Shown here: positions 8,485 through 17,618 of the stretch, one piece after another | Layout of the letters: every line of letters begins with the position of its first letter | How positions within the stretch are numbered: position 1 is the stretch's first letter | DNA from: Myxococcales bacterium | GTDB taxonomy: Bacteria > Myxococcota > Polyangia > Polyangiales > Polyangiaceae | Length of the DNA stretch: 64,000 nt | Direction: 5' to 3' | Assembly (NCBI GenBank): GCA_003151595.1 | Contig: PLXW01000055.1 | Coordinates: forward strand, 7,635-71,634 | Notes under the pieces: model-generated | Databases searched by the model: none | What the model was told of the DNA's origin: nothing | The model's input: the letters and a program-made list of their open reading frames with translations, nothing else | Position numbers and translations under genes: made by a program

Positions 8485-8734
8485 ACTGCCCTCCCGGGAA
8501 AAGCGCGGTTGTCCTACAGCGGATGTGATTTGTTCCACGAATGCTGTCTTGTCAAACAGGTAGTCAAACCAGCCGTCGGGTACGTTCTTTCGTCCGTTCC
8601 CCCCGCGCGTCGTTGACAAGGTGATAGATACGCCTGCCATCGAAACCCCGCATGTCACCCAAAGTGACTACACGACGGCCCGCTTCCACTTGTCGTGGGG
8701 CGTCATGCACGCCGGAGCGTGATTCCCGCGTGAT
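8485..8734 (-). promoter_or_regulatory. Leader/promoter region of the Tad pilus operon
   Basis: About 250 nt without a convincing gene on either strand, upstream of the divergent pilin gene. On the minus strand a TTGACA lies at 8555-8550, about 65 nt before the start, but the expected -10 is weak (CAAATC). A small inverted repeat GTCAC-N5-GTGAC at 8654-8668 could be an operator. Neither is strong enough to name a regulator. Confidence 0.35.
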
Positions 8735-10426
8735 TTACGGGTGATTTGGCTCCGCCCCGCGAGGAGCGAAGGGGCTTGCGTCAAGCGCGCGAAGGAAAAA
8801 CGAGGGGGACTCGGTCGGCAAGAAGCCTTCGAGGCGGTGCGATTCGCTCCGGAATGGGAGGAGAGCCGCCTCTCCCCCGAGGCTTTCAATGGCGTCTCGG
8901 CGCACGAAAATGCCTCCAATGTGCCCTTCCGCGAGCGGGTCCTCGTCGCGTGAGTACGTGAACACGGGGGCGTAGTCGGCGAGGAGGCGCGGGTCTTCTT
9001 CGAACGCGGCAGCTTTGGACCAGACGCCGTCGGTGTGGATGAAGGTCGGGCGAACGACGGCGAAGACGTAGTCGCGGGCGGCGGCGCGATCGTGATCGTG
9101 GAAGAGGGTGCGCGCGATCGTCTCGTCGCACAGCCCCGCGAGATCGAAGACCCGAAGGCGCGACGACAGCAGCATCGCGCCGACGTCGGGCAAGAGGACC
9201 GACCCGTGATCGATGTGGAGCGCGATCGCGTAGCGTTCGAACCGATCGGCGAAGGCGCGGCGCACGAACGGCAGACCGATGCTCGGGCCGTGCGCGAAGG
9301 AGACGATGCGCGAGGCAAACTCGGGAACGCACGCCACGAAGAGACTCGCCGCGAGCGCGACGACGGCGACCCGCGGACGGCGCGCGCGCGAGAGATCGAG
9401 CGCGACGTCGGCGAGCGCGAAGACCGTCACGTAGTAGAGCGGGAAGAACGGCGTCGCGAAGCGACGCTCGATCATCTTGTCCTTCGGCATGAGCATGAAG
9501 TCCGCGAGCGCGACGAACGTGAACGCGAGCGCCGCGCCCAGCGGCGACGAGAGGCGACGGCGCCGGGCCACGACGCCCACCGTGAAGAGCGACACGGCGA
9601 ACACCACGGTCGATGCCACCCCGCCGAAGGTCGACTCGAGGAGCGACGTGAGCTTGCCGAGACCGCCCGAGGTGAGGAGCAGGAAGGCCAACGCATCGCT
9701 CGCGCGAAGTCCCCCCTTTGCCACGTACGTGTTGGGGACGAGATGATGAAAGATCAGCGCACGCGAGAGGAGAAACGCGGCGAACGGGGCGCCGAAGCCG
9801 ATCGCGTACGCCACGAACGCGCGTTGCTCCCGTCGCCCGCTGGCGAGCGCGATCGCCGGCGGAAGGAGCGCGAAGAGCACGCCGTCCGGACGGGTCATCG
9901 CCACCAGCGAGGCGGTCACGCCGCACGCGAAGAGCGCGCGATCGATGCGCGGTGATTCGAGCGCGCGCAGCGTGAGCCCGAGGAGCAGCACGATCGCGAA
10001 CGCGTAGAGGGCGTTCTCCAGGCCCGACGCGCACCAGATCACGAAAGACGGATTCGCCGAGCAGAACACCAGTGCGACCGCCGACGTGATCGCGCCTCGC
10101 GGCGTGATGCGTTGGGCGATCGCCACGAGCAGCGCGTACGTCGCGGCGACCAGGAGGATCGCGGCGATCTTCGGCGCGCCCGGCAAGACGAGCAGCCCCA
10201 GGCGATCGAGCGCGGCGAGGACGAAGACCCAGAGTGGATCGGAATACCCCTCTACCGGCGCGGCACCTGGTTGCGCGATGAGCCCGTTGCCCGCCGCGAA
10301 GTTCTTCGCGTAGGCGATCGAGATCCCCGCGTCGTCGACCAGCCAGTCGCGGTAGGCGCTCGCATGAACGGCGAAGAGCGCGACTCCGATGGCGACAACG
10401 AGCACGCTCGCGATGACGTGCCTCAT
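8735..10426 (-). CDS. GT-C-like polytopic membrane glycosyltransferase (putative)
   Basis: 563 aa inner-membrane protein with about ten hydrophobic segments. The first extracytoplasmic loop carries the acidic DD pair of the GT-C fold (WLVDDAGISIAYAKNF) and the EGYSDPLWVF block seen in arabinofuranosyl- and mannosyltransferase-like families that use polyprenyl-phosphate sugars. The C-terminal third is soluble. I took ATG 10426 because the hydrophobic region begins immediately after it; an ATG at 10501 would add 25 basic residues. It is convergent with nothing and divergent from the lipoprotein at 10569. The donor and acceptor are unknown; proximity to the pilus locus makes pilin or surface glycosylation a possibility only. 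Confidence 0.78.
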   Translation of the reverse strand: MRHVIASVLVVAIGVALFAVHASAYRDWLVDDAGISIAYAKNFAAGNGLIAQPGAAPVEGYSDPLWVFVLAALDRLGLLVLPGAPKIAAILLVAATYALLVAIAQRITPRGAITSAVALVFCSANPSFVIWCASGLENALYAFAIVLLLGLTLRALESPRIDRALFACGVTASLVAMTRPDGVLFALLPPAIALASGRREQRAFVAYAIGFGAPFAAFLLSRALIFHHLVPNTYVAKGGLRASDALAFLLLTSGGLGKLTSLLESTFGGVASTVVFAVSLFTVGVVARRRRLSSPLGAALAFTFVALADFMLMPKDKMIERRFATPFFPLYYVTVFALADVALDLSRARRPRVAVVALAASLFVACVPEFASRIVSFAHGPSIGLPFVRRAFADRFERYAIALHIDHGSVLLPDVGAMLLSSRLRVFDLAGLCDETIARTLFHDHDRAAARDYVFAVVRPTFIHTDGVWSKAAAFEEDPRLLADYAPVFTYSRDEDPLAEGHIGGIFVRRDAIESLGGEAALLPFRSESHRLEGFLPTESPSFFLRALDASPFAPRGAEPNHP

Positions 10427-10568
10427 GCGCGCGCGCGGATCGCCTGTCGAATGATTGCGCGCGCTGGATCGCTCCACTAGATTCCGCGCGCTCTTGTACA
10501 CGAGCCCTTCACGTCGTTCACGCTCCAGTCTTTCACGCCCTCCACTTCAGAACTCCCGGAGAACCGCC

Positions 10569-11087
10569 ATGCTTCACACTCGAGTCGCCGTCGCTCTTGC
10601 CGTGCTCGCGCTTCTCTCTGGTTGCTCGTCGTCGAACAGCGGAACCAGCGGGACCCCTGGAAGCAGCGGCAGCGGATCAGGGAGCGGCGGCAACGGGCCG
10701 TCTCGCGCCACGGTGACGTGCGCGCAGGCCGGAACGGCGGCGACGGGCGGCACGGTGACCGCGGGAAGCTGGGGGACCATTCCGACCGCGTTTCAACAGA
10801 CGCCGGGCGGCGGCACGTTCTGCGGCACGCTCACCACGGGCGACGGTGGCGGGATCGCCGGATCGATCACCATCGTGCTCACGTCGGATTGGGATCAGCA
10901 GATCTTCGACTTCTACAGCCCGCTCGCCAAGGCCGGCGCTTGCACGCTCGAAGCGATGACGACGACGACCGGGTCCCTGGCTACGTCGGGCACGTCGTAC
11001 ACGTGCACCAACGGCGGCTACGGTCGAATCGACGCGTCACCCGATTCGAACTTCCTGATGCTCACGTACTCCGCGTCCGGGCTGTGA
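10569..11087 (+). CDS. Putative lipoprotein, Ser/Gly-rich N-terminus
   Basis: 172 aa. The signal peptide ends in LLSGC (lipobox, Cys19), so it is predicted to be lipid-anchored. A Ser/Gly/Thr linker (about residues 20-45) joins a small domain with four Cys (near 51, 84, 123 and 149) that could form two disulfides. SD GGAGA lies 7 nt before ATG 10569. I do not recognise the domain. TSDWDQQIFDFYSPLAKAGACTLE looks like a compact alpha/beta fold, perhaps a ligand-binding module. Divergent from the GT-C gene, 55 nt ahead of another lipoprotein gene. Confidence 0.8.
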   Translation: MLHTRVAVALAVLALLSGCSSSNSGTSGTPGSSGSGSGSGGNGPSRATVTCAQAGTAATGGTVTAGSWGTIPTAFQQTPGGGTFCGTLTTGDGGGIAGSITIVLTSDWDQQIFDFYSPLAKAGACTLEAMTTTTGSLATSGTSYTCTNGGYGRIDASPDSNFLMLTYSASGL

Positions 11088-11142
11088 CGAGGGCCGTGAG
11101 GAGCGACCCGGGACGCGAGCGGCCGCGTTCGAACGACGGATC

Positions 11143-11826
11143 GTGTATGTTTCGCCCGTGAGCCGCATCGCTCGCTTCGCGTTCGCTCTGGCGCTCGTCG
11201 CGTGCTCGAAGGTCGACGTCGGGTTCGACGACCCGAAGCAAGTGCCGTTCGAGGTGCAGGTACGCGTGACGAGCGATCCGGGAAAGGCGCTCCCCGGCGC
11301 GCAGATCCTCGCGGCAGCGAAGGTCGTCGGGAAGACCGATGCGACGGGATCGGCGCGCGTGCGGTTCGGAGGCAAGGAAGGGGATCAGGTCGATCTCACC
11401 GTGAAGTGCCCGGCCGACTACGAGTCCCCTTCGAGCCCGCTGACGGTCTCGCTCCGCCGGCTCGCGGCGGGATCGCGCCCGCCGTTGTTCGAAGCGCGTT
11501 GCCCTCCGACACTCCGCACGGTTGTCGTCGGCGTGCGTTCGGACAACGGCGTGAACTTGCCGGTGACCGTGCTCGGTCGAACGGTGGCGCGCACGGATGC
11601 GTCAGGCGCAGCGATCTTCACACTGCGCGTGAAGCCGTCGGAGCAAGTCGGCGTGTCGCTGACCACGGGTGAGAAGGGGGCCGAGCAGCTCCGTCCGCAG
11701 AACCCGACGCTCACGTTCGTGGCCAAGGACAAAGACGACTTCGTCGTGCTCGATCAGAACTTCACCATCGAGAAGAAGGTCGTTCATTACAAGCGGCCCG
11801 TGGACAATCGCCCGAAGCCGCTCTGA
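11143..11826 (+). CDS. Putative lipoprotein with carboxypeptidase-regulatory-like domains
   Basis: 227 aa. The signal peptide ends ALVAC (Cys21 from ATG 11143); a GTG at 11158 is an alternative start. Two repeated beta-sandwich-like units follow: SDPGKALPGAQILAAAKVVGKTDATGSARVRF and a second with SDNGVNLPVTVLGRTVARTDASGAAIFTL. Each has the G-x-TDAxG-x-A pattern typical of carboxypeptidase-regulatory/PEGA-type surface modules. Probably a periplasmic-facing or surface adhesion/structural lipoprotein; no catalytic residues are seen. The GT87 membrane protein follows 7 nt downstream and is probably co-transcribed. Confidence 0.8.
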   Translation: MYVSPVSRIARFAFALALVACSKVDVGFDDPKQVPFEVQVRVTSDPGKALPGAQILAAAKVVGKTDATGSARVRFGGKEGDQVDLTVKCPADYESPSSPLTVSLRRLAAGSRPPLFEARCPPTLRTVVVGVRSDNGVNLPVTVLGRTVARTDASGAAIFTLRVKPSEQVGVSLTTGEKGAEQLRPQNPTLTFVAKDKDDFVVLDQNFTIEKKVVHYKRPVDNRPKPL

Positions 11827-11833
11827 TTCGCTG

Positions 11834-13120
11834 ATGCCGTCGCCGCCGTCGTCGCAGGCAACGCTGCTCGATCGCGCGCTCACGCTGCGGCGCGTGCGAA
11901 ATTTTTCGATCGTGGTCTTCGCGGTCAACGCGCTCCTCTACGCGCTGGTGATCGCGCGGGGGAAGTTTCCGTTCGACGCGCTGGGAATGGCGATCCTGCC
12001 GGACTTCATCGCCCACCTGACGGGCGGAACCCTCGCGCTGCACGGCGACCTCGGGCACCTCTACGACATCGATGCGCAGTCGAAGGTTCAGCTCGCGATC
12101 ACCGGCGACGCGAGCTTCCTCGACCTCTACATCTCGCCGCCGCTCGCCGCGCTTTTGTACGTGCCGTTCGCGTGGTGCTCGTACGCGCTCGCGGCAATCG
12201 CCTGGACGCTGGTGACGGTGGCGCTGCTCTTCGTTTCGGCGCGGGTGATCCGGGAGCTCACGCCGTCGATCCCGCCGGCGCATCGCGACGTGCTCCTCGT
12301 GGCCGCGCTCGCGAGTCAGCCCGTCATTCAGCTGCTCGGGAGCGGGCAGGACACGGGGCTCTCGCTCCTTCTGTGGTCGTGCGGAGTGATGCTGTCTCTG
12401 AAGCGGCGCGATGCGGCCGCGGGGCTCGTGATGTCGCTCGGGCTCTTCAAGCCGCAACTCTTCCTGCTCCCGCCGCTCGTGTTCCTGCTCCTCGGACGGA
12501 AGCGTGCGCTCGGCGCGTGGAGCGTGGGCGCAATCACGCAGGCGGCGCTGACATGGCTGGTCTTCGGCGCGGCCGGCGTCCGGGGTTGGTGGCGCATTCT
12601 TCATTCGCCGGAGTACCTGGTGTTCCTGCGCGTCGACCGCGGGATGCGGATGACGAGCCTCTTGCCGTTCGTCGAGTCGATCGCGCCGCGCGGGTTCGGG
12701 GCGATCGCGATCGCCGCGACGATGATCGGTTTCGCGCTGAGCCTCGCGCTCGTGGTCGCGATGATGTGGCGATCGCGACCTGACGCGCGACTCGGGCCGC
12801 TCGACGAACGCGGCGTTTGGGCGCTGGCGTGCATGACCACGCTGCTCGCGTCTCCGCACCTCTTCTACTACGACATGACGCTCCTAGTGCTCCCAGTCGC
12901 GCTCCTCGTCGAGGTCCGCCAGACGCTGAGTGCGATCGAAAGACGCGCGCTCCTCGCGATCGCGCTGCTCACGTGGACGGCGGCGGTTCGCGCCGGGCTC
13001 GAGAGTGCGGCGTGGCCGATGCGCGCGATCGCCGCTTCGTGGACGGCGATTCCGATGCTTTACTTGTGGCGCGCCGTGCCCACGCGAAGCGGAGTCACGG
13101 CACGTCATGCAAACGGGTGA
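11834..13120 (+). CDS. GT87/DUF2029-type polytopic membrane protein
   Basis: 428 aa with about ten hydrophobic segments. The pattern DFIAHLTGGTLALHGDLGHLYD, ISPPLAALLYVPF and GLFKPQLFLLPPLVF matches the GT87 (mannosyltransferase PimE-like, formerly DUF2029) family, which transfers sugars from polyprenyl-phosphate donors on the outer face of the inner membrane. The DF..HL region of loop 1 corresponds to the acidic active-site loop. ATG 11834 was chosen because the upstream part of the open frame overlaps the lipoprotein gene. It lies 7 nt after that gene. The substrate is unknown. Confidence 0.85.
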   Translation: MPSPPSSQATLLDRALTLRRVRNFSIVVFAVNALLYALVIARGKFPFDALGMAILPDFIAHLTGGTLALHGDLGHLYDIDAQSKVQLAITGDASFLDLYISPPLAALLYVPFAWCSYALAAIAWTLVTVALLFVSARVIRELTPSIPPAHRDVLLVAALASQPVIQLLGSGQDTGLSLLLWSCGVMLSLKRRDAAAGLVMSLGLFKPQLFLLPPLVFLLLGRKRALGAWSVGAITQAALTWLVFGAAGVRGWWRILHSPEYLVFLRVDRGMRMTSLLPFVESIAPRGFGAIAIAATMIGFALSLALVVAMMWRSRPDARLGPLDERGVWALACMTTLLASPHLFYYDMTLLVLPVALLVEVRQTLSAIERRALLAIALLTWTAAVRAGLESAAWPMRAIAASWTAIPMLYLWRAVPTRSGVTARHANG

Positions 13121-13217
13121 CAATCCCAGCCTTGACACAAACCTTCGATCTCGGCTCGACTCCGCCGGCAAGCGAAGAACGAAGCGAGAGCGGCGAGACG
13201 AGCTGGGAGGGAAGATC

Positions 13218-13748
13218 ATGAAAGCGTTGCGCGGATTCACCGAGACGATGACCTGGGTCGAGACTGGGAAGCGCGCCTACGCTCTTCATGCCGGCAGTGA
13301 CGTCGTGGCCACCATGAGCTGGGCCAAAGGGTTCGGCTCTCCGGCGATCGCCGAGACCGCCGAGGGGCGCGTCGCCGTCGAGCGTTCGGGGTTGCTCCGC
13401 CCGCGCGTGGTCGTCCGCGAAGACACTCCGACGACGGCGAGCGACGACGGCCAGCCCGTGAGCCAGCGGGCGCCGCTGGTGTCGCTCGAAGTGGACCTCG
13501 GCGGCCGCGGCGTCGCGCGCACGCGCACCGAGAAGACGCTCAACTGGACGCCGCTGAATCTGTGGCGAACGACGTGGGCGTTCGAAGAGAGCGGCAAGAT
13601 GCTCGTCACCTTCGAGGCCGACTCCGCGGTGAAGTTCGGACACAAGGTGCGCGTCAACGCCGACGTCCCGGACCTCGGCACGCTCGTGCTCCTCGGGTCC
13701 GCGGTCGGCGTTTTCCTCAGCGAAGACTCGGCCATCTTCGGCATCTGA
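13218..13748 (+). CDS. Unknown 176 aa protein translationally coupled to polA
   Basis: 176 aa without signal peptide or clear membrane segment except a hydrophobic C-terminal stretch (GTLVLLGSAVGVFL). The sequence is beta-rich with several Trp (TMTWVETG, LNLWRTTWAFEES), faintly reminiscent of tubby/LURP-one-like barrels, but I cannot assign it. A strong GGGAGG precedes ATG 13218. Its TGA overlaps the polA ATG (TGATG, 1 nt), so the two are co-translated. Whether it functions with polymerase I or only shares the transcript cannot be told. Confidence 0.82.
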   Translation: MKALRGFTETMTWVETGKRAYALHAGSDVVATMSWAKGFGSPAIAETAEGRVAVERSGLLRPRVVVREDTPTTASDDGQPVSQRAPLVSLEVDLGGRGVARTRTEKTLNWTPLNLWRTTWAFEESGKMLVTFEADSAVKFGHKVRVNADVPDLGTLVLLGSAVGVFLSEDSAIFGI

Positions 13749-16453
13749 TGGCCCGCGCTGCATCGCTCCCGGCGCCTGGGAGTGAAGATTGCCTCTACCT
13801 CATCGATCTGAGCGGGTACGTCTTCCGCGCGTACCATGCCATCGCTCCGCTCTCGAGCAGCAAGGGCGAGCCCACGCACGCCGTGCTCGGCACCGTGAAC
13901 ATGCTGCAGAAGGTGGTGAACGAGAAGCGTCCCCATCTGCTCGCGGTGGCGATGGATTCGAAGGGCGGGACGTTTCGGCACGAGCTCGACGTTCGCTACA
14001 AGGCGAACCGCCCGCCGCCGCCGCCCGATCTGTCGATGCAGATGGAGCGGTGCGAAGCGATCGTCCGCGCGTACACGATCCCGACGTACCAGCGGCCGGG
14101 GATGGAGGCGGACGATCTGATCGCGTCGGTCGTCGATCGCGCGGTCGCGGCCGGGCTGCGCGTCGTGATCGTCAGCGCCGACAAGGACCTGATGCAGCTC
14201 GTGCGCGACGACGACGAGCGCGTCGTGTTGTGGGACTCGATGCGCGACAAGGTCTACGGGCCTGAAGAAGTACGCGCGAAATTCGGCGTCGCGCCGAGCA
14301 AGTTGCGGGATCTGCTCGCGCTCACCGGCGACACGTCGGACAACGTGCCGGGCGTGCCGAGCGTCGGGCCGAAGACGGCGAGCGATCTCCTCGAAACGTA
14401 CGGATCGATCGACGGCATCTACGCGCACCTCGGCGACATCAAGAAGGTGAAGCTGAAGGAGGCGCTGACGACGCACGAGGCCGACGCGCGGATCTCGCAG
14501 AAGCTCGTGACGCTGAATCGCGACGCGCCGATCAAGTTCGATCTGGCGAAGCTCGTCTACGGCGGCGCGGATCAAGTCGAGCTCCGACGCTTGTTCACCG
14601 AGCTCGAGTTCACGCGGATGCTCGATCTGCTCAAGCCCACGAAGACGACGGCGCGCACGTACTCGTGCGTGACCGACGCGAAGGCGCTCGAAGCGTTTCT
14701 CGCGACGGCGCGCGAGCGTGGCGTGATGGCGATCGCGGTAGAGTGGTCGAGCGACGATCCGATGCGCGGCGATCTGATCGGCGTGTCGCTGGCGACGACG
14801 GTGGGCGAGGGGATCTACGTGCCGGTCGCGCATCGGTACCTGGGGTGCCCGCAGCAGATCGCGTGGGGCGACGTGAAGCGCGCGCTGGCGCCAATCCTCG
14901 TCGACGCGGGCGTGAAGAAGGTGGCGCACGATCTGAAGACGATCGAAGTGCTCTTTCATCGCGACGAACTCACGCTCGCCGGGCCGCTCTTCGACACGCT
15001 CCTCGCCAGCTACCTGCTCGATCCCGAGGCGCCGAGCACGCTGAAGGAGCTCGCGCGTCGCGACTTGAACCTCGAGCTGACGACGTACGACGAGGCTACG
15101 AGCAAGCAGCGCGGATCCCAGCTCGCGTTCGACGAGGTCGAGCTCGAGCGGGCGACTAGCTACGCGGCGTCTTCGGCAGAAGCGACGCTGGCGTTGGCAG
15201 AGCAGATCGAGCCGCGCATCGAGAAGGACGGCCTCGCGAAGCTGCTGAGCGAGGTGGAGCTTCCGCTGTCGCGCGTGCTCGCGGAGATGGAGTGGACGGG
15301 GGTGCTCGTCGACGTGGCGCTGCTCGGCTCGTTGGGAAAGACGATCGAAGAAGAGCTGAAGAAGCTCGAGGCCGAGGCCAAGACGTTCGCCGGGCGCGAC
15401 TTCTCCGTGCGATCGCGCGATCAGCTCGAGAAGATCTTGTTCGACGATCTGAAGCTTCCCGTCTTGAAGAAGACGCCGAAGGGGGGGCGCTCGACCGACG
15501 CCTCGGTGCTCGAGGAGCTCGCCGACAAGCACGATCTCCCGCGCGTGATCGTCGCGTACCGCGAGCTCGACAAGTTGAAGGGGACGTACATCGACGCGCT
15601 CCCGAAGGCGGTGAACCCGCGGACCGGTCGCATCCACACGCGCTTCGTGCAGACCGTCGCCGCCACCGGCCGACTCTCGTCCACCGATCCCAACCTGCAG
15701 AACATTCCTATTCGCACCGAGGTCGGGCGGCAGATCCGCGCCGCGTTCGTTGCGCCCAAGGGGCAAGCGATCGTCACCGCGGACTATTCGCAGATCGAGC
15801 TTCGCGTCCTCGCACACCTCGCGCACGACGAGCAGCTGCTCGAAGCGTTCCGCGCCAACGAAGACGTTCACACGCGAACGGCGTCGCTCGTGTTCGGCGT
15901 GCCGAAGGATCAGGTGACGCGCGAGATGCGCGGGCGCGCCAAGACGATCAACTTCGGCGTCATCTACGGGATGGGCGAGGGGGCGCTTGCGAAGCAGACC
16001 GGCGTCTCGCGCGACGAGGCGGCGCGCTTCATCGAGGCGTACTTCGAGCGGTACAGCGGCGTCGCGCGCTTCATGAAAGAGACGATCGAGGCGGCGGGGC
16101 GGGGTGAGGCGGTTCGCACCCTGCTCGGGCGTCGTCGCTTCTTGCCGAACCTGCACTCCGCGAATCGCGGGCTACGCAGCGAGGCCGAGCGCGTGGCGAA
16201 GAACACTCCAATTCAGGGGACCGCGGCCGACATTCTGAAGGTGGCGATGGTGAAGCTCGGCGCCGGGGACGTCGTGCCCGGCGCGCGGATGATCCTCACG
16301 GTGCACGACGAGCTCGTCTTCGAGGTACCGGAGGCGAAGGTCGCCGAAGCGTCGGCGCGAATTCGCGAAGCGATGGAGAGCGCGGTGAAGCTCGACGTGC
16401 CGCTGGTGGTCGACGTCGGGAGTGGAGCGAACTGGAACGCCGCTCACGCCTGA
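13748..16453 (+). CDS. polA: DNA polymerase I, proofreading domain degenerate
   Basis: 901 aa, normal length. The N-terminal 5'-nuclease (about 15-300) is intact: LIDLSGYVFRAYHAI, GMEADDLIAS and SADKDLMQLV. The polymerase domain has motif A DYSQIELR (about 678), motif B RGRAKTINFGVIYG (about 730) and motif C HDELVFE (about 852). In the middle 3'-5' exonuclease domain, alignment by eye to E. coli Pol I (D355, E357, D424, D501) gives A330, E332, I399 and S476. Three of four metal-binding carboxylates are therefore lost and proofreading should be absent, as in Taq and many other bacterial Pol I. ATG 13748 overlaps the upstream stop. It acts in Okazaki fragment processing and repair. Confidence 0.98.
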   Translation: MARAASLPAPGSEDCLYLIDLSGYVFRAYHAIAPLSSSKGEPTHAVLGTVNMLQKVVNEKRPHLLAVAMDSKGGTFRHELDVRYKANRPPPPPDLSMQMERCEAIVRAYTIPTYQRPGMEADDLIASVVDRAVAAGLRVVIVSADKDLMQLVRDDDERVVLWDSMRDKVYGPEEVRAKFGVAPSKLRDLLALTGDTSDNVPGVPSVGPKTASDLLETYGSIDGIYAHLGDIKKVKLKEALTTHEADARISQKLVTLNRDAPIKFDLAKLVYGGADQVELRRLFTELEFTRMLDLLKPTKTTARTYSCVTDAKALEAFLATARERGVMAIAVEWSSDDPMRGDLIGVSLATTVGEGIYVPVAHRYLGCPQQIAWGDVKRALAPILVDAGVKKVAHDLKTIEVLFHRDELTLAGPLFDTLLASYLLDPEAPSTLKELARRDLNLELTTYDEATSKQRGSQLAFDEVELERATSYAASSAEATLALAEQIEPRIEKDGLAKLLSEVELPLSRVLAEMEWTGVLVDVALLGSLGKTIEEELKKLEAEAKTFAGRDFSVRSRDQLEKILFDDLKLPVLKKTPKGGRSTDASVLEELADKHDLPRVIVAYRELDKLKGTYIDALPKAVNPRTGRIHTRFVQTVAATGRLSSTDPNLQNIPIRTEVGRQIRAAFVAPKGQAIVTADYSQIELRVLAHLAHDEQLLEAFRANEDVHTRTASLVFGVPKDQVTREMRGRAKTINFGVIYGMGEGALAKQTGVSRDEAARFIEAYFERYSGVARFMKETIEAAGRGEAVRTLLGRRRFLPNLHSANRGLRSEAERVAKNTPIQGTAADILKVAMVKLGAGDVVPGARMILTVHDELVFEVPEAKVAEASARIREAMESAVKLDVPLVVDVGSGANWNAAHA

Positions 16454-16459
16454 AGGCGG

Positions 16460-16885
16460 CTACTTCGCGCCGGGCCGGAAGGCGACGAGCCCGATGATCG
16501 CGATCGCGACGACCCACAGAATCGACAGCACCGCGCGCGGGAAGGTCCCTTCGCCCATCGACGCGCGCTTGGCCTTCACGCGGAGGAACCCGTGCGCGCC
16601 GAGCACGGCCACGACGAGCGTCAGCTTCGTGTGCATCCACGGTTGGTGCAGATAGAACTCCGGCGCGTTCGAGAACAACCACAGGCCGCCGGCGATCGCC
16701 GTCGTGGCGCCGACGTCCGCGCGACGCCCCTCCGAACGCGCGAGCGCCCCGAGCTTCTTGCGAAACGCTTCGTCAGTCTCGGCGTCGCGCGCGATGAGCG
16801 TGCGCGCCATGCTGAAGAGCGACCCGAGCCAGACCACGAAGCCGACGATGTGAATCATCAGCGCGAACGCGCGTGTGGGATCCAT
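16460..16885 (-). CDS. HemJ/CopD-like four-helix membrane protein
   Basis: 141 aa with four hydrophobic helices. IHIVGFVVWLGSLFSMAR near the N-terminus (His12) and HQPWMHTKLTLV (His80, His85, Lys87) follow the layout of the HemJ/UPF0093 and CopD groups, which bind haem or copper within the bilayer. HemJ oxidises protoporphyrinogen IX; CopD-like proteins handle copper. I cannot decide between them from sequence alone. Convergent with polA, 6 nt apart, and 20 nt downstream of the Cys-rich lipoprotein gene on the same strand. Confidence 0.78.
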   Translation of the reverse strand: MDPTRAFALMIHIVGFVVWLGSLFSMARTLIARDAETDEAFRKKLGALARSEGRRADVGATTAIAGGLWLFSNAPEFYLHQPWMHTKLTLVVAVLGAHGFLRVKAKRASMGEGTFPRAVLSILWVVAIAIIGLVAFRPGAK

Positions 16886-16905
16886 GCGCGCCGAGGCTTA
16901 CCACG

Positions 16906-17586
16906 TCACTTGCACTGCGCGGTCGCTTCGTCGCACGTCCCGCCGCCTTTGCACGGAGCCTGGTCGGTGTTGGGCTCGCCGCAGGTCTGACACACATTGC
17001 CTGTGAGAATGCTGTACGTGGTGCAGGTCTGCGTGGTGCCGGGGCACTCGCCGGCGTCGTCGTCGGGGCAACCGCAGTGGTAGCGGGGGTAGATGTCGCT
17101 GTTGAGGCAGTAGGCGCTCGCGTCTTGCGGTTGGCAGGTGGCGACGGGGTTGAGGCGATTCGAATCGCAGTCGAAGCACTGGATGGGGAGCCCGGGGCAG
17201 GCCGCGCACCGCGAGCCGCACGTGCCGCTCGACGCACAGAACAGCGGGCTGCCGAAGCAGGCGACACACGACGACGCGTCGACGCACGCGCCATTGCAGA
17301 GGACTCCGCTGCACGGTCCCGCATCGGGCCCCGAGTCGCTAGCGTCGAGTGCCTCTGCGCCGTCGTCGTCCCCGCCATCGTGTCCACTTGCCCCATCGTC
17401 GTCGCCCGCCGGATTGCCGTCGGCGTTGAGGGAGGTGCCGTCGATCGCGCCGCTCGTGGCATCGAGCGGCGTCGCCGATGCATCGTCGCCGAACTCGAGC
17501 AGGCCTCCGTCGTCCAGCCCGCACGCGACGGCAACGAGAATCGCCACAGGCGCGAGTCCGACGACGACGAGCGAACGCGCGCGCAT
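16906..17586 (-). CDS. Lipoprotein with Asp/Gly linker and Cys-rich domain
   Basis: 226 aa. The signal peptide ends LVAVAC (Cys22). About 70 residues rich in Asp, Gly and Ala follow, a flexible linker style common in Polyangia lipoproteins. The C-terminal 135 residues hold about 20 Cys in patterns such as CSGVLCNGACVDASSCVAC and CGSRCAACPG, suggesting many disulfides in an extracytoplasmic, EGF- or knottin-like domain. Probably surface displayed. Function unknown. Downstream of the serine protease gene on the same strand (32 nt). Confidence 0.85.
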   Translation of the reverse strand: MRARSLVVVGLAPVAILVAVACGLDDGGLLEFGDDASATPLDATSGAIDGTSLNADGNPAGDDDGASGHDGGDDDGAEALDASDSGPDAGPCSGVLCNGACVDASSCVACFGSPLFCASSGTCGSRCAACPGLPIQCFDCDSNRLNPVATCQPQDASAYCLNSDIYPRYHCGCPDDDAGECPGTTQTCTTYSILTGNVCQTCGEPNTDQAPCKGGGTCDEATAQCK

Positions 17587-17618
17587 GCGCGTCAGCCTAG
17601 CAACGCGATGCGATCCAA

